From an uncultured Pelagibacteraceae bacterium (lineage in GTDB: Bacteria > Pseudomonadota > Alphaproteobacteria > Pelagibacterales > Pelagibacteraceae), in assembly GCA_902602105.1 (NCBI GenBank), contig CACKPP010000002.1:1-34003 (forward strand): 34,003 nucleotides of DNA, in the 5' to 3' direction. Shown piece after piece: positions 9,450 through 16,857 of this stretch (position 1 is the stretch's first letter; each line of letters starts with the position of its first letter). The position numbers were made by a program, and so were the translations under genes. The notes below the pieces were generated by a model. The model was not told where the DNA came from, searched no databases, and was given only the letters and a program-made list of their open reading frames with translations.

Positions 9450-9746
9450 ATGGAAGTTAAAAATAAAATTATTGAGGAAATAAGAAAAATCTATGATCCT
9501 GAGTTACCAGTAAACATTTATGAACTTGGTCTGATTTATGATATTAAAGTAGATGGCCGAAAAGCTGAGATTAAAATGACCTTAACAACACCAAATTGTC
9601 CAGTTGCAGAAAGTTTACCTAAAGAGGTTAAAGAAGGGGCAATGCAAGTTGAGGGTATTGATGATGTGGATCTACAATTAGTTTGGGATCCACCTTGGAC
9701 ACAAGATATGATGTCAGACGCTGCTAAATTGGAATTAAATTTATAA
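9450..9746 (+). CDS. sufT: SufT-like DUF59/MIP18 Fe-S maturation protein
   Basis: 98-aa single-domain protein of the MIP18 (DUF59) family. It shows KIYDPELPVNIYELGLIYDI near the N-terminus, TLTTPNCPV with the conserved Cys50, and a terminal WDPPWTQDMMSDAAKLEL typical of SufT. Family members help deliver Fe-S clusters to client enzymes. Free-standing DUF59 proteins of this size inside suf operons are called SufT. It is embedded between sufU (2-bp gap) and sufA (1-bp overlap), so a role in Fe-S assembly is well supported by context, though its exact step is not known. Confidence 0.9.
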   Translation: MEVKNKIIEEIRKIYDPELPVNIYELGLIYDIKVDGRKAEIKMTLTTPNCPVAESLPKEVKEGAMQVEGIDDVDLQLVWDPPWTQDMMSDAAKLELNL

Positions 9747-10081
9747 TGAGCCAGATAATAAAACTTAGTGATAACGCTGCTGCAAGAATTAAAGAAATAA
9801 TGTCTAGAGCCCAAAAAGATTCAATCGGAGTAAGAGTTTCAGTTAAATCTGGTGGTTGTGCAGGTATGTCATATGTAATGGAATATTCAAAAAAACTTAA
9901 TCCAAATGATGAGATGATAGAGGACAAGGGTGTGAAAGTGTTCATAGATCCTGCAGCAGTTATGTACTTGTTAGGAACTGAAATGGATTATAAAAAAGAG
10001 GAATTTTCCTCAACTTTTGTCTTTAATAATCCAAATGAAACTGAGAGATGTGGCTGCGGGGAGTCATTTAAAATAGATTAA
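9746..10081 (+). CDS. sufA: A-type Fe-S carrier protein SufA/IscA
   Basis: 111-aa A-type carrier that takes clusters from the scaffold to apo-enzymes. The three ligand cysteines are seen as C38 in KSGGCAGMSY and C102/C104 in RCGCGESF at the C-terminus. Its position as the last gene of the suf operon suggests the SufA designation, but sequence alone does not separate SufA, IscA and ErpA. The ATG overlaps the sufT stop by one base. The operon ends here, and 66 bp follow before the next ORF. Confidence 0.93.
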   Translation: MSQIIKLSDNAAARIKEIMSRAQKDSIGVRVSVKSGGCAGMSYVMEYSKKLNPNDEMIEDKGVKVFIDPAAVMYLLGTEMDYKKEEFSSTFVFNNPNETERCGCGESFKID

Positions 10082-10112
10082 TTATTAGTATCCCATAAGT
10101 TGCATATCAGTA

Positions 10113-10141
10113 TTGCATTAAATGCATAACTAATATATGAT
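10113..10141 (+). promoter_or_regulatory. Promoter of the 56-codon ORF, with an internal palindrome
   Basis: TTGCAT (10113-10118), a 17-bp spacer and TATGAT (10136-10141) make a well-spaced sigma-70-type promoter. Bases 10114-10126 are a perfect inverted repeat, TGCATT-A-AATGCA, overlapping the -35, and a further TTGCAT lies 13 bp upstream at 10100. This could be an operator for an unidentified regulator. Transcription would start at about 10148, which is the ATG of the downstream ORF. Confidence 0.5.
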
Positions 10142-10147
10142 TCTTTT

Positions 10148-10318
10148 ATGAATAAATTTGAATTTAAAAATCTTGTTAAAAACCTTAAAGACTCTTTGAA
10201 AGAAAAAACTTTTTTTAAAGATTTACGTAAAGAGGTAAATACTGGTGCAAACGGCACTCAGGATTACGTTGTAAAAAAAGGCACTAACAAAGATACGATA
10301 GCAACTACAAGACAGTAA
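10148..10318 (+). CDS. Small protein of 56 aa, unknown
   Basis: The ATG at 10148 opens 56 codons ending TAA at 10316-10318, one base before the convergent glnA stop. The protein is basic and lysine-rich in its N-terminal half (MNKFEFKNLVKNLKDSLKEK), probably helical. The second half is polar with Gly, Asn and Thr (NTGANGTQDYVVKKGTNKD). There is no membrane segment, signal peptide or cysteine. I do not recognise the family. Support for it being real: a well-placed promoter, sensible codon use for an AT-rich genome, and filling the gap between sufA and glnA exactly. There is no Shine-Dalgarno, and the promoter position implies a leaderless mRNA. It could be part of the suf transcript instead. 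Confidence 0.55.
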   Translation: MNKFEFKNLVKNLKDSLKEKTFFKDLRKEVNTGANGTQDYVVKKGTNKDTIATTRQ

Positions 10319-10329
10319 TTAACTACTGT
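10312..10329. terminator. Inverted repeat across the small ORF/glnA junction
   Basis: ACAGTA (10312-10317) and TACTGT (10324-10329) form a 6-bp stem with a 6-base loop centred on the two convergent stop codons. No T-tract follows, so classical intrinsic termination is doubtful. It is noted because several other convergent junctions in the window carry a similar symmetric element. Confidence 0.3.
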
Positions 10330-11725
10330 AATACATCTCGAACTCTACTGGATGAGGTGCATGTTCAAATTTGTGGATTTCCTCGAATTTAAGTGCAATG
10401 TAAGCATCGATTTGATCATCAGTAAAAACACCACCTTGAGTTAAAAACTCTCTATCCTTATCTAAACTTTCCATTGCTTCTCTTAATGATCCACAAACAG
10501 TTGGAATAGCCTTTACCTCTTCAGGAGGTAAATCATACAAGTCTTTATCGAATGACTCACCCGGATGTATTTTATTTTTAATACCATCAAGACCAGCCAT
10601 CAACATTGCAGCAAAAGTAAGGTATGGGTTTCCTGAAGCATCAGGGAATCTAATTTCACACCTTGCTCCCTTTTTACTTAAAGTAATTGGTATACGACAA
10701 GATGCAGATCTATTTCTAGCTGAATATGCTAATAATACAGGCGCTTCAAATCCAGGAACTAATCTTTTATAACTATTTGTTGTTGAGTTAGCAAATGCAT
10801 TAATAGCTTTTGCATGTTTTAGAATTCCTCCAATATAATGTAATGCAGTTTCTGACAACCCTGCATATGCATCACCAGAAAATACTGGAGTGTTTCCTTT
10901 CCAAATAGATTGGTGAATGTGCATTCCTGATCCATTATCACCAGCAACTGGCTTAGGCATAAAAGTTGCAGTTTTCCCAAATGAGTGTGTTACCATTTGC
11001 ACGACATATTTGTATAACTGAACGTTATCAGCCTGATTAACTAATGTTCCAAAGTACATACCAAGTTCATGTTGACTTGGAGCTACTTCATGGTGATGTT
11101 TTTCAACTTTTATTCCAACTTCTTTTAAATTTTTTAGATATTCGCCCCGCATATCTTGCTCGCTATCTACTGGAGGGACTGGAAAATAACCACCTTTTAC
11201 TGGAGGTCTGTGACCCATATTACCGTTCTCATATTCTTTTCCAGAATTATATGGACCTTCTTTACTGTCAATTTTAAATCCACATTCATTCATATCATTT
11301 TTAATTCTAACATCATCAAAAACAAAAAATTCAGGTTCGGGACCAAAAAATGCTTTATCACCTACACCTGAAGCTTTTAAGTATTCTTCAGCTTTTTTAG
11401 CTACACCTCTTGGATCTCTTTCATAAGGAGTTTTCTTTACAGCATCTAAAATATCACAGAAAAGCACAGCAGTATTATGTGAGGTAAAAGGATCTAAAAA
11501 AAATCTTGAAGTATCTGGTTTTAAAATCATGTCTGACTCATTAATCGCTTTCCAACCAGCTATAGATGAACCATCAAAAAAAACTCCATCTTTTAACATA
11601 TCTTCATCTACCACTGTAGAATCCATAGTCAGATGTTGTAATTTACCTCTTGGGTCAGTAAATCTTAAATCAACAAACTCCGCTTCTTTATCTTTTATAA
11701 ATTTTATAACATCTTTAGCACTCAT
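10319..11725 (-). CDS. glnA: Glutamine synthetase type I
   Basis: 468-aa ATP-dependent enzyme making glutamine from glutamate and ammonium, the main entry of ammonium into metabolism. Conserved elements: FDGSSIAGW near residue 50, [12 protein letters not shown] with metal-binding glutamates, [24 protein letters not shown], the active-site NRSASCRIP, and EIRFPD. Tyr397 in [10 protein letters not shown] lies at the adenylylation position of the E. coli enzyme, so covalent regulation by GlnE is likely. A strong Shine-Dalgarno AAAGGAG (11731-11737 on the minus strand) precedes the ATG. It is monocistronic, convergent with the small ORF and divergent from the YbaK-like gene. No PII gene (glnB/glnK) or ntrBC is adjacent. 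Confidence 0.98.
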   Translation of the reverse strand: MSAKDVIKFIKDKEAEFVDLRFTDPRGKLQHLTMDSTVVDEDMLKDGVFFDGSSIAGWKAINESDMILKPDTSRFFLDPFTSHNTAVLFCDILDAVKKTPYERDPRGVAKKAEEYLKASGVGDKAFFGPEPEFFVFDDVRIKNDMNECGFKIDSKEGPYNSGKEYENGNMGHRPPVKGGYFPVPPVDSEQDMRGEYLKNLKEVGIKVEKHHHEVAPSQHELGMYFGTLVNQADNVQLYKYVVQMVTHSFGKTATFMPKPVAGDNGSGMHIHQSIWKGNTPVFSGDAYAGLSETALHYIGGILKHAKAINAFANSTTNSYKRLVPGFEAPVLLAYSARNRSASCRIPITLSKKGARCEIRFPDASGNPYLTFAAMLMAGLDGIKNKIHPGESFDKDLYDLPPEEVKAIPTVCGSLREAMESLDKDREFLTQGGVFTDDQIDAYIALKFEEIHKFEHAPHPVEFEMYYSS

Positions 11726-11866
11726 TTTCTCTCCTTTATAAATCTGAACGTTGTATTAACAAAAAAAGACTGTTAAATAATGCTCTTTTACTTAATAACA
11801 CCTATGCAATTTTCACATAATTGTATAATTAAATGTTTAAAATAACTAACAATTAAAAGTTGAATA

Positions 11867-12346
11867 ATGACTTTATTAGATAAAGAGCCAGTGAAAAGAG
11901 TTGAAAGATTATTAAAAAATTTTGATCAAACTCAAAAAGTGATTATTTTAGACACTTCTGCAAGAACAGCGCTAGAAGCTGCTTCATCTTTAGGTTGTGA
12001 GGTTGGAGCTATCGTTAAAAGTTTACTTTTTAAAACTGAAAATTCTTATAAGTTGTGTTTAGTAGCGGGTGATAAAAAAGTTTCAGTTAATAAGTTCAGA
12101 AAGGTATTAAATATAAAAGACATTTCATTAGCTACAGCTGATGATGTTAAAAATGTTACTGGATATACTATTGGTGGGGTTTCACCAGTTGGTCATATTA
12201 ATAAAATTGATATTTTAATAGATAAATCTCTTGAAAGATTTACCAATCTCTTTGCAGCAGCTGGGCATCCTAATTGTGTATTTAAAATGAATTTTAAAGA
12301 TTTACTCAAAATTACAAATGGTTCAACTAAAGACATAATAGAATGA
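11867..12346 (+). CDS. YbaK/EbsC-family aminoacyl-tRNA deacylase
   Basis: 159-aa protein of the YbaK/ProX editing superfamily, which hydrolyses mischarged tRNAs such as Cys-tRNA(Pro) or Ala-tRNA(Pro). The conserved substrate-pocket blocks are seen: VGAIVKSLLF with the family lysine, LVAGDKKVSVNKFRKV, and GYTIGGVSPVGH. It is free-standing rather than inserted in ProRS. The exact substrate tRNA cannot be told from sequence. A perfect TATAAT lies at 11824-11829, about 37 bp before the ATG, without a clear -35 partner. The stop overlaps the start of the EamA transporter gene by 4 bp, so the two are co-translated. Confidence 0.85.
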   Translation: MTLLDKEPVKRVERLLKNFDQTQKVIILDTSARTALEAASSLGCEVGAIVKSLLFKTENSYKLCLVAGDKKVSVNKFRKVLNIKDISLATADDVKNVTGYTIGGVSPVGHINKIDILIDKSLERFTNLFAAAGHPNCVFKMNFKDLLKITNGSTKDIIE

Positions 12347-13215
12347 GACAACCAAAATTATTAGATTATATATTGTTAGTTTTACTAGCATTAATTTGGG
12401 CTTCAGCTTTTTTTAATATAAAAATAGCAACTTATTCTTTTGGACCTATAACAATTGCATTTCTCAGAGTTTTTTTTGGAGCAATTCCAGTCTTGTTACT
12501 TTGTTATTATAAGAATATTAAAATCGAAGCTTTTTCTAAGGATTGGTATTGGTTTGCAATAATAGGGTTTATTAATCTAGTTGCACCATTTTTTTTAATT
12601 GCTTATGGAATAAAATCTGTCCAAAGTAATTTGGCAGCGATTTTAATGTCTACAACTCCTTTAAGTTCTACAATTTTAGGACATTTTTATACAAAAAATG
12701 AAAAATTTAATTTTACAAAAACTGTTGGAATTTTAATTGGTTTTTCTGGAATACTATATTTATTTTCAGACAATCTATTAATTGATGATAACAATTTTTT
12801 ATCAGCATTGTTGATTCTTCTTGGTTCTACTTGCTATGTAATTGGAGGAGTTTTAACTTTAAAAATTAGTAAAAAAAAAAATGAAAATGTAACAGGATCT
12901 ATATTAATTTGGGCGGTTATCATTTTAATTCCTTTGGTAAGTCTTATTGAACAACCATGGAATATTAATCCAAGACTAGACTCTACTATATCAGTTATCT
13001 ATTTAGGATTAGTGTCAACAGGAATTGCTTGGTTATTAAGATTTCGGATTTTGGTAAAAAATGGCTTGATTTTCCAATCTCAAGTTTCCTATTTAATTCC
13101 AATATTTGGTACAATCTTAAGTTATATTTTTTTAAAAGAATTGATAACTCTAAAAATTTTAATTTCTCTACTAGCGGTAGTTATTGGAATTTACTTTGTT
13201 AAAAAAGCAAAATAA
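12343..13215 (+). CDS. EamA/DMT-family membrane transporter
   Basis: 290-aa inner-membrane protein with about ten hydrophobic segments in two repeated halves, the layout of EamA (DUF6) drug/metabolite transporters. The first helix carries LALIWASAFFNIKIA, and the half-repeat begins again around residue 150 (LLILLGSTCYVIGGVL). The first-half motif near FLRVFFGAIPVLLL is typical. Substrates of this family range from amino acids to nucleobases, and none can be assigned here. It is translationally coupled to the YbaK-like gene and convergent with the glycosyltransferase (12-bp gap). Confidence 0.9.
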   Translation: MRQPKLLDYILLVLLALIWASAFFNIKIATYSFGPITIAFLRVFFGAIPVLLLCYYKNIKIEAFSKDWYWFAIIGFINLVAPFFLIAYGIKSVQSNLAAILMSTTPLSSTILGHFYTKNEKFNFTKTVGILIGFSGILYLFSDNLLIDDNNFLSALLILLGSTCYVIGGVLTLKISKKKNENVTGSILIWAVIILIPLVSLIEQPWNINPRLDSTISVIYLGLVSTGIAWLLRFRILVKNGLIFQSQVSYLIPIFGTILSYIFLKELITLKILISLLAVVIGIYFVKKAK

Positions 13216-13227
13216 TTACAATTTAAT

Positions 13228-14127
13228 CTAACCTCTAAAATCAGATGGTCGATTTAAAATAGAATTTAATAGTCCTAAAAATCTAAATAAATATTTATCT
13301 TTGAGTTTTTTTTGAAAAGTAATTGAATAAAAAATCATTTTAAAAAAAGATTTTAGAAATTTTCCTGAAAGTTTTTTAAGAGCATAAATGAAGCTGTAAT
13401 TTTTTTTATAAAAATAAAAACTTGACCACATATAGTGCCAATCTTTTATATTAATTTTATTAAAATTTTCATTTTCATTTTCACTTAAAGAACTTTTAAA
13501 ACCTAAATGGTGTACTTTTAATAGACTAGATGTATAAATTTTTTTACTTGTTTTTATAAGTGATTTACATAAATCAAACTCTTCAAAATATAAAAAAAAA
13601 TTTTCATCAAAAATATCTTTATTATTAAGTTGTTTTAAATTTAGTATCATTGAACAACCTGTTACCCATTCAACCCTAGAAAGAGACTCAGTCTTATTAT
13701 CTTTAAAATCTTGAATAAATTCTTTATTTTTTTTTTTATCAAAAAAACCTGCAGGCATAAAATTTTTATCAATTAAATACTGACAACCTATTATAGCAAA
13801 GTCTTTTGCCTCATTTATTACAGTAATAATATGGGAAAAAAACTTTTTATCACAGATTGTATCTGGGTTTAGGATTAAAACATATTCAGTTGTGGAATTT
13901 TTAATACCAAAGTTATTCCCTTTACCGTATCCTAAATTTTCACCAGTGCAGATTATTTTAATATTTGAAAACTCTTTAATAAAAGTATCCTGATATTCAA
14001 AGTTTTTTGAATTTTCAACAATTAGAATATTTACATTTTTGTCAATAGATCTAATACAATCAAAAAGTATTTTTTTTGGAGTGTTATAGGTTAAAATAAC
14101 AACTGTTAGTTCTCTAAGATTTTTCAT
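13228..14127 (-). CDS. Family 2 glycosyltransferase (rhamnosyltransferase-like)
   Basis: 299-aa GT-A fold enzyme that transfers a sugar from a nucleotide donor, probably in surface polysaccharide synthesis. It opens with TVVILTYNTPKKILFDCIRSI, followed by ILIVENS, NLGYGKGNNFGI and LILNPDTICD (the NPDT replaces a DxD donor/metal site, as in WbbL-like rhamnosyltransferases). WVTGCSMILN and DENFFLYFEEFDLCKSL give the acceptor-site ED pair. The C-terminal 60 residues are basic and aromatic and may touch the membrane. It is the second gene of a pair with the TauE/SafE permease gene (4-bp overlap). No other polysaccharide genes are nearby, so its acceptor is unknown. Confidence 0.88.
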   Translation of the reverse strand: MKNLRELTVVILTYNTPKKILFDCIRSIDKNVNILIVENSKNFEYQDTFIKEFSNIKIICTGENLGYGKGNNFGIKNSTTEYVLILNPDTICDKKFFSHIITVINEAKDFAIIGCQYLIDKNFMPAGFFDKKKNKEFIQDFKDNKTESLSRVEWVTGCSMILNLKQLNNKDIFDENFFLYFEEFDLCKSLIKTSKKIYTSSLLKVHHLGFKSSLSENENENFNKINIKDWHYMWSSFYFYKKNYSFIYALKKLSGKFLKSFFKMIFYSITFQKKLKDKYLFRFLGLLNSILNRPSDFRG

Positions 14128-14876
14128 ATATTATTAATTATTTTATACCCCATTCTGATAGCAACAAAAATAACCAATAAAGAAGTTATTATTGCAAGTA
14201 CTCTATTTGATAAAATTTTAAGATTAATATAATTTCCCACAAAACCACCAATTAGAACAAATACAAACAAAGCCCAATAGTTTATGATTTCATTCAAAAC
14301 TATTTCTTTTGTAAATTGTCCTAATATTCCAGAGATTGAGTTGATAAGGATGAACAACGAAGCAGTGGTAGCTATAATTTTAGGCTTATCAGCTTTTAAT
14401 AATAATAGTATGGGGCTTAAGAAGATTCCACCACCAATACCAACTATTCCTGATACAAGGCCTAAAATTGATCCAATCATTAAAGAAATCAAAAAATGTA
14501 TTTTTTTTATAATTATTCTTTGATTCTCATATGATTTATTATTCATTAATAATAAAAAACCAGAAATAGATAAAACTATAAATAATAAGATTTCAAAAAT
14601 TTGTTTATCAATTAATAGCGTTCCTCCTATAAAAGCTGAAGGAATTGATCCAATTAAGAAAGGAATTAACAGTTTAACATTATGATTTCCCGCACGAATA
14701 TAATTAAATGAGTTTCCTGAAACAACAATAATGTTACAAAGCAAGGCTATTATTGGAAGAATATAATAAGGAATATCCCAGATTAGCAATAGTGCTAAAT
14801 ATGTAGATCCTCCTCCAAATCCAACACTTGAGTATAAAATAGCTGTTATAAAAAATAATATTGATAATATAATCAT
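14124..14876 (-). CDS. TauE/SafE-family permease
   Basis: 250-aa inner-membrane protein with about eight hydrophobic segments, belonging to TauE/SafE (DUF81). Both halves carry the glycine-rich family motif: YSSVGFGGGSTYLALLL near the N-terminus and GIVGIGGGIFLSPILLLL in the middle. Members are proposed to export sulfite or sulfoacetate, or to move other organic anions, and the true substrate is uncertain. The start is only 14 bp from that of the divergent moaB-like gene, so each promoter must overlap the other gene's 5' end. It overlaps the glycosyltransferase gene by 4 bp, though no functional link between the two is evident. Confidence 0.9.
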   Translation of the reverse strand: MIILSILFFITAILYSSVGFGGGSTYLALLLIWDIPYYILPIIALLCNIIVVSGNSFNYIRAGNHNVKLLIPFLIGSIPSAFIGGTLLIDKQIFEILLFIVLSISGFLLLMNNKSYENQRIIIKKIHFLISLMIGSILGLVSGIVGIGGGIFLSPILLLLKADKPKIIATTASLFILINSISGILGQFTKEIVLNEIINYWALFVFVLIGGFVGNYINLKILSNRVLAIITSLLVIFVAIRMGYKIINNI

Positions 14877-14890
14877 ATTAAAAATTTATT

Positions 14891-15391
14891 ATGAGGGTTA
14901 ACATTGCACTATTGACTGTAACAGATACTAGAACATTTGATAATGATAAATCTGGCTCAATCTTAGTAGAAAAAATTAAAGAAGCTAATCATTTTTTATT
15001 AGATAGAAAAATATGTAAAGATGAAAAGACTGAAATTGTTCTAATTTTAAAAGAGTGGCTTAATAATGAAAAAATAGATGTAATTATTACCACTGGAGGA
15101 ACTGGCCTTACAGGTAGGGATATAACACCTGAAGCTTTAGAAGAAATTGCTGACAAACATATTACTGGTTTTGGCGAAGTATTTCGAACTATCAGCCTGA
15201 AAACAGTTGGTACCTCAGCAATTCAATCAAGGGCTTGTGCTGTTTTATCAAATGGTAAATATATTTTTGCATTACCAGGATCGTCTGGTGGTGTAACTGA
15301 TGCTTGGGATGGAATTTTAAAACATCAACTGGATATTAACCACAAGCCATGTAACTTTGTGGAGCTTTTTCCAAGATTAAAAGAAAAATAA
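14891..15391 (+). CDS. moaB: MoaB/Mog-family molybdopterin adenylyltransferase
   Basis: 166-aa protein of the MogA/MoaB family that adenylylates molybdopterin before metal insertion. The MPT-binding blocks are ITTGGTGLTGRDITPEAL (GGTG) in the middle and FALPGSSGGVTDAWDGIL near the C-terminus (PGSxxG). The N-terminus LLTVTDTRTFDNDKSG is typical of the MoaB branch. It stands apart from the other moa genes by about 8 kb, but its product is needed for both molybdenum enzymes encoded in the window. A TATAAT lies at 14868-14873, 17 bp before the ATG, inside the 5' end of the tauE-like gene. The 3' end abuts the DUF1244 gene with no spacer, at a perfect palindrome. Confidence 0.9.
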   Translation: MRVNIALLTVTDTRTFDNDKSGSILVEKIKEANHFLLDRKICKDEKTEIVLILKEWLNNEKIDVIITTGGTGLTGRDITPEALEEIADKHITGFGEVFRTISLKTVGTSAIQSRACAVLSNGKYIFALPGSSGGVTDAWDGILKHQLDINHKPCNFVELFPRLKEK

Positions 15392-15399
15392 TTATTTTT
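15384..15399. terminator. Perfect 16-bp palindrome at the moaB/DUF1244 junction, candidate bidirectional terminator
   Basis: AAAAATAATTATTTTT is a perfect palindrome centred exactly between bases 15391 and 15392, where the two convergent genes meet. Each TAA stop lies in its own half. Both transcripts would end in an A-T stem and a short T-tract. The stem is weak without GC pairs. Confidence 0.4.
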
Positions 15400-15637
15400 G
15401 ATATTTCTCTTTCCATTCTGAATAAGGCATCCCGTACACATGTTCTCTTGCATCAGGATCTGTAATAGTAATACCTTTTTTTTCAGCTTCTTCTCGATAC
15501 CATTTTGATAAACAGTTTCTACAAAAACCAGCTAAATTCATTAGATCTAAGTTTTGAACATCTTTTCTTTCTCTTAAATGTTCAATCAATCTTTCAAATG
15601 CTGCTGATTGTAATTCTTTTTTTGTATTATCATCCAT
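15392..15637 (-). CDS. DUF1244-family protein
   Basis: 81-aa protein matching the conserved alphaproteobacterial/gammaproteobacterial DUF1244 family, of unknown function. Features: an N-terminal helix (KKELQSAAFERLIEHLRER), the family hallmark LMNLAGFCRNCLSKWYREEA with a CxxC-type pair (FCRNC), and the C-terminal YGMPYSEWKEKYQ. The cysteine pair suggests a metal or redox site, but only one pair is present. There is no signal peptide or membrane segment. It is divergent from coxG with 30 bp between starts and convergent with moaB with no gap. Confidence 0.88.
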   Translation of the reverse strand: MDDNTKKELQSAAFERLIEHLRERKDVQNLDLMNLAGFCRNCLSKWYREEAEKKGITITDPDAREHVYGMPYSEWKEKYQK

Positions 15638-15667
15638 AATTTTATATGTTAGGGTTTTATTTAACTT

Positions 15668-16249
15668 ATGAAATTATCAGGATCATATCAAATTAATTTA
15701 GAAAAACAAAAAGTTTGGGAAGCATTAAATGACCCTGAAATACTAAAACAAGCAATCCCTGGGTGTGAAGAATTTATAAAAAATACGGATACAGAATTTA
15801 CTGCTAAAGCTACAAATAAAATTGGACCCTTTAATGCTAGTTTTACAGGTGATATTGAATTAGGAGATCTTGATCCACCAAATAGTTATAAAATATCTGG
15901 TTCAGGAAATTCCCCTGTCGGGTTTGCTTCTGGAGAAGCAACAGTAAAATTAGAAGATTATCAAAATGGAACTAAACTAATTTATGAAGTACAAGCAAAT
16001 GTTGGTGGAAAAATTGCACAAGTCGGCTCAAGATTAATTGACATGACTGCAAAAAAAATGGCAGATATATTTTTTGGCAAATTTTCTAAGTTAATTTCAG
16101 AGGATAACAATGAAACTAAAGAAGATATTGTTGAAAGTGAAAAAAGTACTAAAGATCAAACTGTAAATAAGAAAAAACCAAATCAAAAAATTCTTATTTA
16201 TTCAACGGTTATTTTAACTGCGGCAATCTTAATTTTTCTAATATTATAA
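15668..16249 (+). CDS. coxG: CoxG/SRPBCC-family protein with C-terminal membrane anchor
   Basis: 193-aa protein. Residues 1-150 form a CoxG-type SRPBCC domain: MKLSGSYQINLEKQKVWEAL, ILKQAIPGCEEF, a glycine-rich SGSGNSPVGFASGEATVKL, and LIDMTAKKMADIFFGKF. A lysine/glutamate-rich linker follows and then one hydrophobic helix (about 174-193, ILIYSTVILTAAILIFLIL). In carboxydotrophs CoxG recruits CO dehydrogenase to the cytoplasmic membrane, and here the C-terminal helix could serve the same purpose for the CoxSLM enzyme encoded next. It is separated from coxS by 122 bp, so it may or may not be co-transcribed. Confidence 0.87.
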   Translation: MKLSGSYQINLEKQKVWEALNDPEILKQAIPGCEEFIKNTDTEFTAKATNKIGPFNASFTGDIELGDLDPPNSYKISGSGNSPVGFASGEATVKLEDYQNGTKLIYEVQANVGGKIAQVGSRLIDMTAKKMADIFFGKFSKLISEDNNETKEDIVESEKSTKDQTVNKKKPNQKILIYSTVILTAAILIFLIL

Positions 16250-16317
16250 AAGCCTTATTTTAATTTAATAATTATTAGATGATTCACGTAAAAGTAGAAT
16301 TATAATTTAATTTATGT

Positions 16318-16346
16318 TTGCTTCTTAAATACAGTTATGATGTAAT
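16318..16346 (+). promoter_or_regulatory. Possible coxS promoter
   Basis: TTGCTT (16318-16323), a 17-bp spacer and TGTAAT (16341-16346) form a modest match to a housekeeping promoter, leaving a leader of about 19 nt with a very strong AGGGGGA Shine-Dalgarno about 6 bp before the coxS ATG. The rest of 16250-16317 is AT-rich and holds a 12-bp palindrome TAATAATTATTA at 16266-16277. No other structure is evident. Confidence 0.3.
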
Positions 16347-16371
16347 TCATTATTAATTAGGGGGACATGAA

Positions 16372-16833
16372 ATGACTAAAGTCACATTAGAAGTAAATGG
16401 TAAAAAGGTCAGTAAAGAAGTTCCAGACCATACCCTTTTATCAGTTTTTTTAAGAGATAATTTAAATTTAACAGGTACACACGTTGGATGTGATACAAGC
16501 CAATGTGGTGCATGCGTTGTTCACGTAGATGGAAAATCTATTAAAAGTTGTTCTACTTTAGCTGCTGATATTGAAGGATCAAAAGTAACAACAATTGAAG
16601 GCCTAGCTAAAGATGGAAAACTTCATCCAATGCAAGCAGCATTCAAAAAAACTCATGGATTACAATGTGGGTATTGTACACCAGGTATGGTGATGAGTGC
16701 AGTTGATCTTTTACAAACAAAAAAAAATCCAAGTGATCAAGAAATTAGAGAATGGTTAGAGGGTAATATCTGTAGATGCACAGGTTATCAAAATATAGTT
16801 GCTGCAGTTAAAGAAGCTGCAACAAAAATGTAA
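16372..16833 (+). CDS. coxS: Molybdenum hydroxylase small (2Fe-2S) subunit CoxS
   Basis: 153-aa iron-sulfur subunit that passes electrons from the molybdenum site to FAD. The N-terminal plant-type [2Fe-2S] site is C40, C45, C48 and C60 ([10 protein letters not shown]...SC), and the second, helical [2Fe-2S] domain carries C99/C102 (QCGYCTPGM) and C134/C136 (ICRCTGYQ). All eight ligands are therefore intact. Length is normal. The gene order S-L-M that starts here is that of form II CODH-like clusters, whereas form I uses M-S-L. A strong SD (AGGGGGA) precedes the ATG. Two genomic SUF clients' worth of [2Fe-2S] clusters are needed per subunit, which suits the complete suf operon 6 kb away (inference). 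Confidence 0.95.
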   Translation: MTKVTLEVNGKKVSKEVPDHTLLSVFLRDNLNLTGTHVGCDTSQCGACVVHVDGKSIKSCSTLAADIEGSKVTTIEGLAKDGKLHPMQAAFKKTHGLQCGYCTPGMVMSAVDLLQTKKNPSDQEIREWLEGNICRCTGYQNIVAAVKEAATKM

Positions 16834-16857
16834 TTTAAAAAAAGGAGGAAATAAAAA

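Noticed and set aside
9536..9945. Two overlapping antisense frames in sufT/sufA (92 and 73 codons)
   Set aside because: They shadow conserved sufT and sufA, with compositions typical of antisense reading and no supporting start signals.
11726..11866. Sigma-54 or NtrC-type control of glnA
   Set aside because: I looked for a GG-N10-GC -24/-12 element and NtrC-type dyads on the minus strand and found none. Only AT-rich sequence with a weak TAATT/AATTA repeat at 11818-11831 is visible.
16367..16375. Two-codon mini-ORF ATG-AAA-TGA overlapping the coxS start
   Set aside because: The strong Shine-Dalgarno is spaced correctly for the coxS ATG at 16372 and too close for the ATG at 16367, so this is probably chance in AT-rich sequence.
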